DNA of 64,000 bases from Bryoerythrophyllum caledonicum (GCA_963971425.1 OZ020526.1:19187173-19251172); one strand, 5' to 3'. Counted from the first letter of the stretch, positions 46,245-59,502 are shown. Program-made: numbers and translations. Notes: generated by a model not told the origin, from the letters alone.

Positions 46245-49200
46245 ATGGCGTCCTCCGACGATGAGCCTCACGCTGTGGCCCTCGCCTCCGCACGCTCGCC
46301 CTCCCACGACGATTCCTCGTCCGCCTCCGAGGACGGCGATGACGACGACGAGGAGGAGGACGACGATCAGGCCACGGCTCTGCGCCTCCAAGACCTCCAC
46401 CTCCAAGTCTCCACCACCAATTCCTACGACGCGCACGTCAATGTACACCTCCTTCTTGGGTTTCTCACTGTGGTTTAGGGTTTAGGGTTTGCAGTCGTCA
46501 TCGTGATTTTCTTGTGTGCAGTACATTGACGCGCTTCGGAAGGTAGCGGAGCTGGAGAAGCTGCGGCTGGCGAGGGAGGCGATGAATGCCGTATTTCCTC
46601 TCACTCCCGCCATGTGGCTGGACTGGTGCGAAGATGAGTCGCGTTTGGCAACCAGGTGCTTGACAATCGATGTTTATCTCATTTTTATTTTGAGAGACAG
46701 GCATTCAAATTGTGTTTCATGGCTCTCTGATTTTTTTTAATTTTTTAATTTTTTTTTGGGTTCATTTTCAGCCAAGATGCAGTGCCAGCAGTGGAGGCTT
46801 TGTATGAGCGTGGTGTTCAGGAGTATTTGGTATGCTGACTTTATCTTCAGTTGGTTTCGACTTGTATCTGCACCTTGCATTTTTTCTACTTTTTAATGAT
46901 GTGCTTGTTGATGCCTGAATTCATGTTGTGACTGTCTACTTCGCATTCTTTACTTTTTTTTTGTTGGTTGCAGTCTGTTCCCCTGTGGCTACATTATCTT
47001 GAGTTTGTGGAAGAACGCGATACGGCTGTTGCTGAGTGCACGGAGGCAGGAAACGCCAAAATGAGGGCACTCTTTGAGCGGGCATTGACGTCCACTGGGC
47101 TGCATTTCACTGAAGGAGGAAAGGTGTGGGAAGCTTTTCGTGACTATGAATCGGCTCTGCTGCTTAGTATGGCCGACGCAAGCTCTGAGGTACTGCAATA
47201 TCTATATTCTACTGTCTACTCCTTCATTGGTCTGCTACTCAAATTAGCATTTAAGTACACCATTACAGCTTGTAATGTATGCAGGAGGTGATGTTGCAAG
47301 TCGGGATGCAAATCGTGTCTTACAACATACCACAGGATAAATGTTTTTTTCTTTTTCACTTGATGATTCTTAGCGCTGTTCCTTTCGAATGTTTAGCCCC
47401 CTTTTGTGTGCGTCTTTAACTTCAAAACTTCTTTGCAGGAAAAAGGCAAGCAGGTTGAGCACATCAGGAACTTGTTTCATCGTCAGTTGCGGATCCCTCT
47501 AGCAGACCATGCCCAGACCCTGGAGGACTACAAGGACTGGGAGCAGCAACAAGGTGTTCAAATTGGGACTGAGAATGATGACCTGTCTGGCCTCCCTGGA
47601 GGTGTCATTTCTGCATACAAGACAGCCGATCAAATGAGCAAGGCACGAGTCACGTATGAGAGTAGTATAGGGCCTGAGAAGCCTGTTGACGGTGATTTAC
47701 TCCAACATTATCTGGTATGCTGCGTGCTATTCTCCTTTATTTTGATTATTTTTGTTTCAGTAGAAGTCACTACCCGTTCCTTGCATGTTACGCTTTTGGA
47801 ACCGATATTTGTTTCTTTACTGTGACATACAGGTCTATATTAGTGTTGAGGAGGCAACAGGAGACCCAGCTCGTGCTCAGATACTGTTTGAGCGTGCAAT
47901 ATCTGTCTTTCCTGTTACTCAAAAGGTTTGGTTAAAGTACACCAGCTATCTAGACGTCAACCTGAAGGTAACTGTTAATCTTTCCTGGGCACCAGTGGCA
48001 GGAATTTTTTATTAACAGATTGTGTAGTCAATAGTTTCATTTTCTTGAATGAATCTGGAGAGCTCAATTTTACAACGTCATTTGAGTTTCACAGGTTTGT
48101 AGGCACACATTTAAGAACTTGAGGATGCTGAAGTTGAATTGTCAAGCACATTTGAAATCTGCTTCGGTTTATATTCCGCACTGAACGCATTTGGTTATGT
48201 TTTCCGATGTTGCATGTAAATCAATCGTTTCGCTGACTGTAGGTATCTTCTGTAATAAGGAAAGTGTATGCTCGAGCAGTGCGGAACTGTCCTTGGGTTG
48301 GAGCTTTGTGGACCAGATATTTACTCGCTCTTGAACGAGCAGCGGCCCCAGAATCAGAAGTCTCGGAGGTAAAATTTGAAATGAATTTTGTTTTATAAGC
48401 AGAAACAGATTCGAATAGTGTGATTGGTAGAATGCTTCTGTGCTTCTTGTCGGGCATCGCTTCTTTTCATTTCATTGTGTTCTGTTTCCTATGTAGCCTA
48501 TTTACCTATTTTGGAGTCCATATTCTGCTACGAATTGAAGTTTTCTTGATCCAATAATTATGCTACTAGTGATGTTTCATATTGGATCTCAATTATGGGG
48601 GCTCTTTATTTTCAGGTATTTGGAAGAGCACTTGGAGGTGGATTTCAGACTCCAAATGAGGTAGTAGACAAGAAGCTTCTGAGAAATTATTATGTGCTTG
48701 TTTTTCCTCTAAAACTTAATATATTGTTTTAGGCAGTTACGAGATGTTAACTAAAACTCCTAATTGGATACTATGATCTATGCTTTCAGATAATTTTTCT
48801 CCTATTTTTTCTTTTGTTATTTGGGTCTTTGTTTGACCTGATGGACCTCATATGTTTGGCTTTTTATTTATTTATTGGTTTTGAGTGCAGTATGAGGATA
48901 TCTATCTTACAAGAGCACATTGCCTAAGACGACGGATCATGGGAGCAGGCTCAAATTCCGATCAGACGTCAAACCATGTGCTTTTGCATGATACATTTGA
49001 GGTCAGTTATTCTTCTTCTTGGTGAAATTCCAGGTTCTCGTATTTGTGGCACTTATTTCTTGTACTATTGTGCAGCAAAGATTGACTGGGAGAAAGACTT
49101 GCATTTATCAACTGTACCATATCGTGACTCAATGCTTTTTCTTAGTGCTAGGGTTGGTTGTGCTCTTGGTCCTGATGATAGTCTATTTTTACGAAGTATT

Positions 49201-52177
49201 TGCAATTATCAATAATGCTCATCTGCAGTCTGTTTTTGCAGCGTGGAACGGAATTCATGTCCACCTATTTTCCGGATCATGTGAATCATAACAGAAGACT
49301 GTGGACTTATTGGGCTCATTTGGAAGCCAAGTTGTTGATGGACATTACTGCAGCCCGAGGAGTTTGGGAGAATCTGATTAAGACTCAGTATGTTTTCGAT
49401 ATAGTTCTCAGTATTCTTGTCTTTTTTTCCTTTAAGAAAATTGTTGTCGAAACATTTGGAAATTCCAACTATCGTCAATTTTTGATGCTCGTAAATTTTT
49501 GTCTAACGGATCGGCATTCTGCTTCTTGGACGTCGGTTGCTTTTTCCCCCTCTAACGAAGTTAGCGTTTCTGTTTCTCAGTGGCTGGATGTTAGAAGTGT
49601 GGCAAAATTACATATCAATGGAATTGCTCCTTGGTAATGTGAAGGAGGTACGAACATTGTACAAGCGCTGCATCAGCCGTAGACTTGAGGAGATGGGGAC
49701 AGAGGTACGTAGAAGTTGGCAAACCTAAATAAGTGCTTGTTGTCTGGCATACGTTGATTTTGAAGGCCTTCTATCTTTTATCTGAACCAGCTACGTGGTC
49801 TGGCATTGTAAGTTCGTGAATCTTTATGTCTTTTCCCCTTATTTCACTCTCTTTGTCCCTTTCAGGTAATGTGTAGCGCGTGGTTACGCTTCGAAGAAGA
49901 GTATGGTACTCTGGAAGACTACGATCGAGCTTTACTGAAGGTGAGTATTCTATTCATCAAGATTTATGATAGCAGGGCTTACGACCACATTGCTTATGTA
50001 TTGACTCTGGAATCATACATTCTAATCCTGGAACTTAGTTATTTCGACAATCACGCTTGGCCGTTACCTTCCAGAAATTAGTTCAATCTGTACTATTTAT
50101 TTGATCAAGGAAAAGTGCTAAGTGAGGCGGACTTAAAACTCATGATTGGCCTCGTTGCCGAAAGCTTATCTAATTTGAGATTATATCTCTTGCCAATTCA
50201 GGTTGGGCCTAGGGTTGCAGAGGTTCAGCACTTGCAGAATCAACAAGAGCATAAGGCTGTTGCAGATAGAGCGAAGGTGGAATCTGGCCCTCGAGCATCA
50301 GACAAGAGTAAACCCAAAAAAGATTTAAATAGTAAATCATCCAAGATAGCTGATAATGCACCCAAAACAAGTGTCAAAAAGAGGGGCCTTGGATTTTCAG
50401 AATCAGAGAATCCGGTGAAACGTCAGAAAGGGCATAGAGAACCCGTTAAAGAGGCAGGTCAAGTAGGAACGTCAATTGCAGCAGCAGACACGGATGCAAG
50501 CATGGAGGAAGCAGGTATTTTTTTCAGTCGCGTGGTCCATGTTTCCATGTTTATCTGCACTAATGTGAATGTTCAAGACAATCATGCATTTCATTCGATA
50601 CTAGACAAGAGGTGTGGTGTTCGTGATCTGGATTCCTTATACAGAACGTCCGATGGTTGCTAACACCATGATAGGCCATTGCATTACCGACTTCTTGAGG
50701 AATTGCAAGCTTTCTGCCTAATGTTTTTATTTTCATTAAGCAGAGGCAATGGATCAGACTGTGGAAAATGCAACTGGAGGAGAAGATTCGAAACCTCTAA
50801 AAGAGCCAAGCAAGCCGGTCGTCTTCAAAGACGAATGCACTGCATTTTTATCGAATGTGCCATTCGAAGTATGTGATATCCCTTCTCAACCTGTTTCTGA
50901 AAATTCTAATAATCAGGCCATATTCTTGTTTCTAGATTTCGTGTACGAGTTACTGCCTGCGTTTGGGCGAGTATTGCTAGCGCTCATGAATTTTGTTTCG
51001 ATCTGGGCTCAGTTTTGATCCCAAGTTTCTAATGATGGGGTGATGCACAGGTGACAGACGAAGATCTCAAGGAGTTTTTTTCTCCTTCTCGAGTCAAGGA
51101 AGTTCGGATATTGCGGGAACGCGACACTGCAAGACCACGAGTACGTCATTTGTATTAGAGATTTGGATTTCCAGGTTATAATCTTGTGATGTAAATGGGT
51201 GAATGTGTTTTTGGTTATTTCAGGTGTTTGGAACTGAGACTATTTGGGTGGTTTCTTACTCATTATGATTTTTTTGGCCTCTGCTCAGGGCCTAGCGTAC
51301 GTCGATTTCGAAGATGAAGAGTCGTTGATAGCCGCTATAGCCAAAAATAAAGAGAAACTGAAAGGACGGCAACTGAGCATTGCACGTTCAGATCCCAAAG
51401 GAGGCCGTGGTGGAGGTCGAGGCAACCGAGGTGGAAGAGCGAGCGCATCTGGTCGTGGTGAGAATGTGCTTCATCATTGCTCGGAAGATTCGATGATGGA
51501 AATACTTTTGAATATCACTATTAGCATGTGCTGCTCGGAAACAAACTCATGAGTATGTCTTGGATCCTGGGCTTTTCAGGCGTGGGTCGTGGAAGCAGTG
51601 GAAGAGACGATTCGGATAACACCCATGGAGGTACAGTTGCCGCTCGACTTATATCTGGCCCTGGTCATTAATAACATGATCTTTGTAAAGTCACCAAATG
51701 TTTGAACGAAACATTCCCTCTTTTCTCATCTTGAATACTTAAAATCACCTCTAATCATTCTTAATTGATTCAAATCCAGCTCAAAGTAGAGATGGGCGGC
51801 TGATATTCATGGTTGATCTCATGCAAAGTCTTACTTCACTCTCGAAGGTGGCTACAACTGCTTTGACTTGAGTTTAGAGATCACGAAACCCTTCCATACT
51901 TAATTCAAGGATTCTAATTGAAAGACCACCAAGCTCTTCTTAACTGTATCTGTGGTGGTAATCAGGTGGTCGGGGTCTCGCTGGGCCTGCAACAGTTGGA
52001 CACCGCCGTGGTGGTCATTTGAAACTTACAGGTTCCAATACATTTGCTGTGCCACGGAATGTAGCCCGGCCTCTAGGTTGGGGCAATCCTCAAGTTACCA
52101 CTTCCTCGAACCCCAGCGGAGATGAAGCTCCCAAGTCTAATTCGGAGTTCCGAGAGATGCTGATGAAGAAGAGCTGA
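46245..52177 (+). CDS. SART3/PRP24-like U6 snRNP recycling factor, 18 exons
   Basis: Exons are 46245-46442, 46522-46655, 46772-46829, 46974-47189, 47439-47714, 47833-47967, 48243-48368, 48616-48660, 48891-49001, 49242-49387, 49581-49704, 49866-49940, 50202-50514, 50744-50868, 51051-51140, 51289-51457, 51580-51630 and 51966-52177 (2604 nt, 867 aa, all phases consistent). After an acidic N-terminus come HAT/crooked-neck repeats (MWLDWCEDESRLA, VWLKYTSYLD, LWTYWAHLEAKLL, MCSAWLRFEEEYG). A lysine-rich nuclear-signal region follows. Next is one RRM (TAFLSNVPFEVTDEDLKEFF to GLAYVDFEDEES). Then come an RGG-rich stretch and a C-terminal FREMLMKK, matching the short Lsm-binding tail of SART3. The protein is inferred to help reassemble U4/U6 snRNP in the nucleus. 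A second RRM, present in animal SART3, was not seen. Confidence 0.9.
46475..46489 (+). promoter_or_regulatory. Short telomere-type repeat in intron 1
   Basis: ggtttagggtttagggtttg contains two and a half plant telomere units (TTTAGGG) in intron 1 of the SART3-like gene, 33 bp after the exon. Telo-boxes near plant gene starts are known regulatory sites; function here is inference. Confidence 0.6.
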
Positions 52178-52997
52178 GGTTGTAAGTGTAATTCTCACAC
52201 CACTTTCTAAGGTTCGTAGTACTGTAGATTTCTCATGTAGAAGTTTTGTTGCTGGATTGCTGTATCAGGAGATGGCTGTGTGCACTCAGGTCCACGACGT
52301 TCTGGTACCACAATCTGAAGAAATATTGTCCATTTCCGACTTGCAAATTCTGTTTTTCGTTGTTATTCAAAGATATACTGCTTATGCTCATGATACTGTC
52401 ATATAATAGTCTAGGGTTGGATCGGAATTTTTATTTCAAATGGATTTATGAGAATCCCACTCGTCCGGAAAAATTTAGATTAAAGAATTACCTCATAAAT
52501 TTAAACAACCAAACAATTTCATTTTCTTTCATTTGACAAATGTTGGGCAAATCAAATTTATACATTGTAACTAATGAAGGAAGGATATCATCTTTTTCAA
52601 TCTCAATATTTTGATTGATTGAATTTGAATTTGTTGAGTGTAGTAATTTAGTGAGTACAATATTTGGTTTGTTTTGTATTGGTGAGTACGATGTAAGATG
52701 TATAATTTGAAGGTTGGGAATGGGTGGGAGGGTTTTGTAGGTTCCAATGGAAGCCATTATTTATCCTTTGCCCTTCGATAGCCCATCTAAATTTCTATAT
52801 AATGAGAATGGTTGAGGAAGTGGGCTTTTTCTTTCTAGGAAGAAGAAAATCATTTTGCAACATTCTTTTGCATCCATGGGAGAAAAATGGCCTTTCTTAT
52901 TCCTTAGAGAACCTTCTTGAAGAGAAACCTACCAAATTCCCCAAACATCCCAACCATTCAAATGTCATCCCCGAATTTAATTTTGCAAGTTTGATTG
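52178..52997. other. 3' flank of the SART3-like gene
   Basis: Probable 3' UTR to about 52450, then AT-rich spacer. No coding frame is supported. Confidence 0.45.
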
Positions 52998-52999
52998 TA

Positions 53000-54308
53000 C
53001 AGTCCCCTTCAATAAGGATACGTACTTTTTGCATTCCTAGGGATAGTAACTTTTAGTGCCGCCAAGTTTGACACCCTCTTGAGGTCTAGAAAATTGTTAT
53101 TTTACCATGAAATTTTTGGCACATGATCATTTCTATGTTGACAACATGTGTGCCAAATTTCAAGGCCAGAAGATGAATATAGAAAAAGATATTCCAAATT
53201 TACCAACATGTGTGGTTGTAAGCCATTCACTACTGCCAATTTTGACACCCTCCTGAGGGCTGAAAATTTGATATTTTACCATGAAATTTTTATCACAAGA
53301 TCATCTCTATGCTGATAACATGTGTGAAATTTCAAAGCCATGTGATGAATACAATAATAGATACACAAGATTGTTTCTCATAGTTTTACATGTTGGTAGA
53401 TTTTGAATATGGGTATTTTTATTCATCTTCTGGCCTTGAAATTTGGCACACATGTTGTAAACATAGAGGTGATCATGTGTTATCATAGTAAAATAACAAT
53501 CTTTCAAACCTAGGGAAGGTGCCAAAGTTGAAATGGTACCCGGTTGTTTCTCACAATTAGCACGTTGGTAGATTTTGATTTTCTTCTTTTCTATTGTGGA
53601 TATTTTAGACTTGAAATTAAGCACACATATAATCAACATAGAGATGGTCTCATGTCCAAAATCTCATGGGAAAAAATATAAAATTCAATCCATGGGAGGG
53701 TGTCAAATTTGGCAATAGTGAAATGTTTCTCACAACTACACACGTTGGTAGATTTCAAAAATCTTTTGCTATATAGGTATTCTGGCCTTAAAACTTGGTA
53801 CACATGTATTCAATACAGACATGGTTTCATGCCAAAAATTTCATGTGCAAAATCAAAAATTTAATCCTTGGGAGTGTGCCAAAGTTGGCCAGGAGTGAAA
53901 TGTTTCTTACAACTACACTCACAACTACACATGTTGCTAGATTTTAAATATGTTTCTTAGTGTGGATGTTTTGGACTTTAAACATGTAATAAACACAGAG
54001 AAGGTCCTATGCCAAAAATTACATGGGCAAAAACAAAAAACTTCAATCCTTAGGAGGGTGTCAAAGTTCGTAGCTATGAAACTTTTCTTAGTGCTACCCA
54101 TGTTGGTAGATCTTGAATATCTTTTTTTTGATTCGACTTCCGACCTTGAAATTTTGCACACGTGTTGTCAACATAGAAATGATATTGTGCCAAAAATTTC
54201 ATGGTAAAATAACAATTTCTCACCCTCAAGAGGGTGTCAAAGTTGGTAGCACTGAAAGTTACTATCCCTAGGAATGCAAAAAGTACGTAACCTTATTGAA
54301 GGGGACTG
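53000..54308. mobile_element. Non-autonomous foldback element related to the Tc1 transposon
   Basis: The element is 1309 bp flanked by TA (52998-52999, 54309-54310). The tips CAGTCCCCTTCAATAAGG and their reverse complement are exact. The interior is made almost wholly of ~170-185-bp subunits. Two are in one orientation (markers TTTGACACCCTC near 53067 and 53236) and five in the other (near 53515, 53696, 53870, 54055 and 54229). The subunits match those in the inverted repeats of the Tc1 element at 27532-30312, but the outermost ~40 bp differ. No transposase is present. Confidence 0.85.
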
Positions 54309-54310
54309 TA

Positions 54311-55051
54311 CTTTTACTTCATGTGTCGATGTTTGCAAAAGAAAGCCCTTGTCCGAATATCTCCATCCATTTAACTCTTGTAGGACATTTTCCATTTGGG
54401 GGACATTTGTCATTTTAAGTGGGTTACAATGATATCAATCTTCACAGTTTATTTGAAATTCTTAGAAAGATATGCCATTGTATTACTTGTATGGCAATAT
54501 AGTTGATCCACACTCAACTTTTGAAAGTGTTATTCTAAATGTCAATCGTGTGTCATTTTTTACAAAGTAGCTCCAACCTTCATTGAGATGTTGAGATTTC
54601 TCATACAAATGCATGATATTATCTTGTTTGAGGTTGTCTCTTGGATGAAAATTCTATTTTAACTCAAGTCAAACATTTTCACATATGTAATTGAGCAAGG
54701 TACCAAAATAACTCATTTCCTACCAAAAAATAGTTTGATATTCTTAAGTTTTTATTTTTACTGTTACAACAAGTGAAGCCGAGCGTGGACCCCAATCCCG
54801 CGCAGCCTTAGACCCTCATCACCCCAATCCCGTCACCCCCCTGCCCTGTACCCGTCTGTAGATTCTCCCCACCTAACGGGAATTGGGCACAGTGGCGGTT
54901 GAGGGAGGCCGGGGCGAGAAGGCTATGTGAGAGAAGGCCCTCCGCGCGAAGAGAGCTTGCCATCGTCTGTGTGTGTGTGCTCCGCTTGCGCCCATCCCGT
55001 CTTCGTCCTCGTCGCCGCTGCGCCTCCGCGTCTCCACGCTGCCTCCAAGCT
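54311..55051. other. Spacer and promoter of the ATP synthase e gene
   Basis: AT-rich to about 54770 with R1-like words near 54660-54690 (caagtcaaacattttcacat), then GC-rich promoter/5' UTR with a short GT run (54970-54982). Confidence 0.45.
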
Positions 55052-55376
55052 ATGGCGGGCGGTCCCTACTCCGGCACCAGCACCTTGGCCCTCGTCAGTC
55101 CCTTTCGCTCTCTCTCTTTCTCGCCAAGTCTCCCGCTCTCTCTCTTTCCCTCTCTCTCTCTCGCTTGCTCATCTTCCTCTGTTTCGTGTGCAGGTGGCCA
55201 GGATATCCGCGGTCTCGGTCGGCGTTGTCTACGGCTCCATGAAGCTTGCGTATCTCAAGGTAAGCCGTTTCCTCCCTCTGTTAGGGTTTTGTGTGTGTTT
55301 TGCCGTGTTAGGGTTTTTGACGCATGTGTCTGCGTTGGTTTTGCAGGCAAGAGCGCCGGCTCCGGTGAAGCACTAG
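55052..55376 (+). CDS. Mitochondrial ATP synthase subunit e, 3 exons
   Basis: Exons are 55052-55093, 55194-55259 and 55347-55376 (138 nt, 45 aa). The protein begins MAGGPYSGTSTLALVARISA and then has one hydrophobic segment with a GxxxG motif (GVVYG), then a basic tail. This matches the very short plant form of F1Fo-ATP synthase subunit e, an inner-membrane peripheral-stalk-side subunit that uses GxxxG for dimer formation. The tail is shorter than I expect for flowering-plant homologues. Intron 1 is a CT-rich microsatellite. Intron 2 holds two TTAGGGTTT telo-box-like motifs (near 55284 and 55308). Confidence 0.8.
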
Positions 55377-56713
55377 GGGTCGGATGGCTGCGGGGGAGAC
55401 AATTCGTAGAGATAATGGTTGATCGGATTTTGTAGTGTCATTAGTCTGCTGCAATTCATGCTCTATCGGCGGAGAGCTATATGACATGGACATTTGCAGT
55501 TCCATTGTTCGTCCTACATGATCATTCTTTTTCATGTTCGATCTGTGAATGAATGAGCTGGGCCTAGTTGCACAGGTTGATATATACATATTAGTGGCAA
55601 ACCCGTTTATACCTCTCATGTCCCTGCTGAAATTGATGTGAGTTGCAAGCTGTGCTTCCCGTTTTGTGTGTGTCTTCTTCTTTGTTTCCTGACAGTGGAG
55701 CTCGGCGATCGATCGAATGCGGAATTGAGAAAGGCGTGATGCTTCTTGACCATTAGGTTTCCCACATGCTATATGGAAATACATCGCCCCCGGGAGCTGA
55801 ATTGGTCTCTGATCGTTCCGCACTGGGCGTGAGGTGATTTGTGATAAACACCTACATGTTACAGAACGGTGCAGTAATAATACCTTGGTGGATTTTGATG
55901 ATGCCTTGACTGTTGAAACATCCCCCAGAAGTACAACGACTGGCATTGTGTAGGATTGAACGCATAGCCGTCTGGTGGAAACGTGGATCTACCTCGTACG
56001 CTTCATATTCGGCCTTTTTCTTGTCCTCACACGCTATTGCATCCATGAAAGTTGAAGAATTCTCACTGATTGCACCTTTCATGTCACGGGCAAGAAATCT
56101 CTCTTTAGTAAAACACCCTGTTAGGGTTTGGGGAATATTCTCGAGTCCAAATTACCAACTACTTGGCGTGTGCCTTTGGGAAAGTGCGGTATTTCCTCCA
56201 GAGTTGGTGCAGTGATTACGTGAAGGCGACTGAATGTGGACATAAAAAATGGATTCCCGGGAGAAAACATGTGTAGAGAATATGCTGTTGAGGAGAAGCG
56301 ACTCGATAGTACAAAGTAGTAGTGTGATGCCAGGGTTCACAGACGAGATAGAGCTGTGATCAAGCAATGATGTAATAGCGGAGAGAAAGATGGCGTGCAA
56401 TTCCTTCCCTCTCACAGAAAGGTACAAAGTACATTTCTCAAACTTAATGGAATAACGTTGGTTGCGTCCAATTCTCGCTCACACTCTCTCTGCTCGTGTT
56501 GTGCACTGTTGTTGAAGTTGTCTTTGCTTGTAATCTGCACTCGCTCTCTCCATCTCTCTGTCGCGCCTGCAATGTTCCATTTTTCCTCTCTCTCTTCCTC
56601 ATCCTTAGTATCGTCTCATCGCGATGGCCTCTGCTAATCCTAGGGTTTTACGAACCCTCACACAATTCAGATAGACACTCCGCAGCAGAGCAGAGTACAG
56701 CAACGCAGCTGCG
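55377..56713. other. Spacer with UTRs, no further gene seen
   Basis: It includes the 3' UTR of ATP synthase e and the 5' region of the molybdate transporter. CT-rich motifs and ctagggttt (near 56640) lie shortly upstream of the transporter ATG, with another ttagggttt near 56122. Open frames present have no recognised domain. Confidence 0.45.
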
Positions 56714-58757
56714 ATGGCGGAGTCTCAAGAAGACACGGTGTGGGCGCGGGCGAGGCGCAATTTCGGGCACAAGGACGTCTGGAGCGAGCTGAGCGGCGCG
56801 GTGGGCGACCTAGGCACCTTTCTGCCCATCGTCCTGGCGCTGGTGCTCGTCAACGGCCTCGACCTGGGCACCACCTTGCTCTTCACCGGCGTCTACAACG
56901 TCACCACAGGTGGGTCTCTGCAAACGATTCTTGCGGATTTTCGCAAACTTGGTTGAAATTTGTCACCAGTTAGCCTCTGAACTTGTGTGTGGTTGCGCAC
57001 AGGTCTTCTCTTCGGTGTGCCCATGCCAGTGCAGCCGATGAAGTCCATCGCGGCCGTGGCGATCACGGAAGGGGACCCGCTGACCGTGAACCAGATCATG
57101 GCGGCGGGGCTGTCGACGGCGCTGATCCTGGCCATTCTGGGGATCACAGGGCTCATGTCGATGGTGAATCGCCTGGTGCCGCTGCCCGTGGTGCGCGGCG
57201 TGCAGTTATCACAGGGCATAGCATTCGGCATCACAGCCGTGAAGTACATTCTCAAGGAGCAGGACTTGAGCAGGAGCAAAGCAACCGGCGATGATCGGCC
57301 ATGGCTGGGGATGGACGGGCTTCTGCTGGCACTTTCCGCTCTGTGCTTCGTAGTAGTATCCTCAGGTGCCGGAGGAGAAAGAGGAGATGGTGCGCATGGA
57401 TGTGGATCCGTGGGGATTCTGGAGGATGAGGCTGATGCACGAAGCGAGAGGAGAGCGAGGGAGGGCAGATCCGTCGGCCTTCCCACCGCGCTCTTGGTGT
57501 TCATTGTGGGAGTCATCTTGGCCATCGCTCGAGACCCGAGTGTGCTTTGGAAGCTGCGGTTTGGACCGTCGAGACCGCACTTTCTCACCCTCACCAAGGA
57601 GGATTGGAAGACAGGGTTTTTCAGAGCGGCTATTCCTCAGATCCCGCTTTCTATACTCAACTCTGTCATCGCTGTCTGCAAGCTCTCCAACGACTTGTTC
57701 CCAAGCAAGGATGTTTCTCCTTTCAAAGTTTCGGTACTACATCCTTCACATTACTGTTCTTTTGAATCTATCAATTCTAGATGCAGCACATTTATTAGTT
57801 ACATACTCCGAAGTGGATCAACGCAATTCTTTCATGTAAGTTCTGATTTCTGATGAGAAGGCAAGGTTGTCAACTGTCTTTTTGTATTCCAGCCGATATC
57901 TGTTCTATTGCTTCTGGGGTTTTTAGTTCATACACTCAAGGTCATTAAAAGCATCAACCTTATGCTTAAACCGCACCTTAGCCATTTGAAGCATTTGCTG
58001 TGAGTCTAAAAGGAACGGTTATGTTAGAACCTGTTCAGAAATATGCTTAACCTGACAAATAGTGCCACCATTTCTAATTGTCTTGCTCAATACTAATCTT
58101 AAGCAGCCGTGATACATAATGTACGCTGATGGGTCCAACAAGGTACTTCATGAAAACTTATGTCACTAATGTAGAGAACTAGCGTCGCTTTCTTCAGTGG
58201 AGACTTCCAAATCTCCTTGGTGAGCTCGCTCATGTTCGGAAGTGGTCCTGATTCTGTGGATTTGCGTGGTGAAGGTGAGCGTGGGCGTGATGAACCTGGT
58301 GGGATGCTGGTGGGGCGCCATGCCCGTCTGCCACGGCGCGGGAGGTTTAGCCGGCCAGTACCGGTTCGGCGCGAAGACAGGCGCCGCTGTGGTCTTTCTG
58401 GGAGCCGCCAAGATCCTCCTCAGTCTCGTTCTCGGCACATCTCTGGTCCAGCTCCTGGCGCAGTACCCAATCGGACTGCTCGGCGTGCTCCTCCTCTTCT
58501 CAGGCCTGGAGCTAGCCATGGCTTGCAGGGACCAGACTTCGCGCACCGATGCATTCGTGATGATCACGGTCACGGTGGTGTCGCTCACGAATTCCAGCTC
58601 GGCGCTCGGGTTCGGATGTGGGATAGCGCTCGCCGCGCTCCTGTACATTCGGGAGGTGGATATCTGGGCCAGGCTGTGGAGGCGGGCGTCACGTCACGTT
58701 CCGGGAGCAGCCAGGCGACCCCCTCCTGGCTACGACGCCGTGTCCCAATCTCCCTAG
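56714..58757 (+). CDS. Molybdate transporter, MOT1 (SULTR5) family, 3 exons
   Basis: Exons are 56714-56909, 57003-57733 and 58275-58757 (1410 nt, 469 aa, phases consistent). The protein is rich in membrane helices and has the two MOT1 signature blocks, PMPVQPMKSIAAVAI in exon 2 and MPVCHGAGGLAGQYRFG in exon 3. It starts with the usual ELSGAVGDLGTFLPIVLAL. A hydrophilic loop of ~40 residues (near 57360-57470) interrupts the helices. The family imports molybdate across plasma, endomembrane or mitochondrial membranes for molybdenum-cofactor enzymes. The exon 3 acceptor (58273-58274) was chosen because it joins VSVGVMNLVG in frame. It has a weak pyrimidine tract, so this boundary is the least certain part. 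Confidence 0.88.
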
Positions 58758-59502
58758 CGAGATTCTGAACTACTCACCATTTACCACGTTCGGTGATGAG
58801 TTGTACCAATGGACAGTGGTTCGGATCCGAGCCCCAGGTTGATTTGTACTTACATTGATGTGTAGTTTATTTGAGTCTGAAGTAGTTTTTCCTACTTTGG
58901 ACGGGACGCATACTTGGGGCAGACTCATCACTGAGTGTGCGTAAGGGTGCAATCCTGGAATACTCAACGTTGAACAGGTTGGGCATCAGATGGTGAAGCC
59001 TTTTCCCTCTCACTTGACAGTGGTTTCGATGTCTGAGTGCTGTGATAGTGTGCCAGTGTATAATCTAGATTACCCAGCTTTGAGAGTCGCGTGACACTCT
59101 GATATCGATGTAGAGCGCGAGGTTGGGCATGATAATTGACCGGAGAGCGCTAGATTTGCACTGTGACTGATTTACTAGATCAGTTTGGAGACTAGGGCAT
59201 TGTGTCCTCGTCGTATAGACTGTATTATATAATGAATGATGGAGGCTGGCTCCTGGTCGAGCAGTCTGGAACTTGCTCCGAGGCACGGCTATGACTTATG
59301 CACACAAAAGATGTGCAGAGTTGTCAGGGTTGTCAACTCAGATACAGCGACATGTCACATGAGCTGCTGCTCCAGATTCTGTCGCAGCGTTTTCTATGTT
59401 GCATGTCTTGTTCGTTGTTGCCTCTACCTTTTCATATTTCATCTGCTGCTGCATTCTTGCTCCTTGTAACGCTTTCCTGTCATTGCTTTTTGAACTAATA
59501 TA
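58758..59502. other. 3' flank of the molybdate transporter gene
   Basis: Probable 3' UTR and spacer. No coding frame with recognisable content. Confidence 0.45.
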
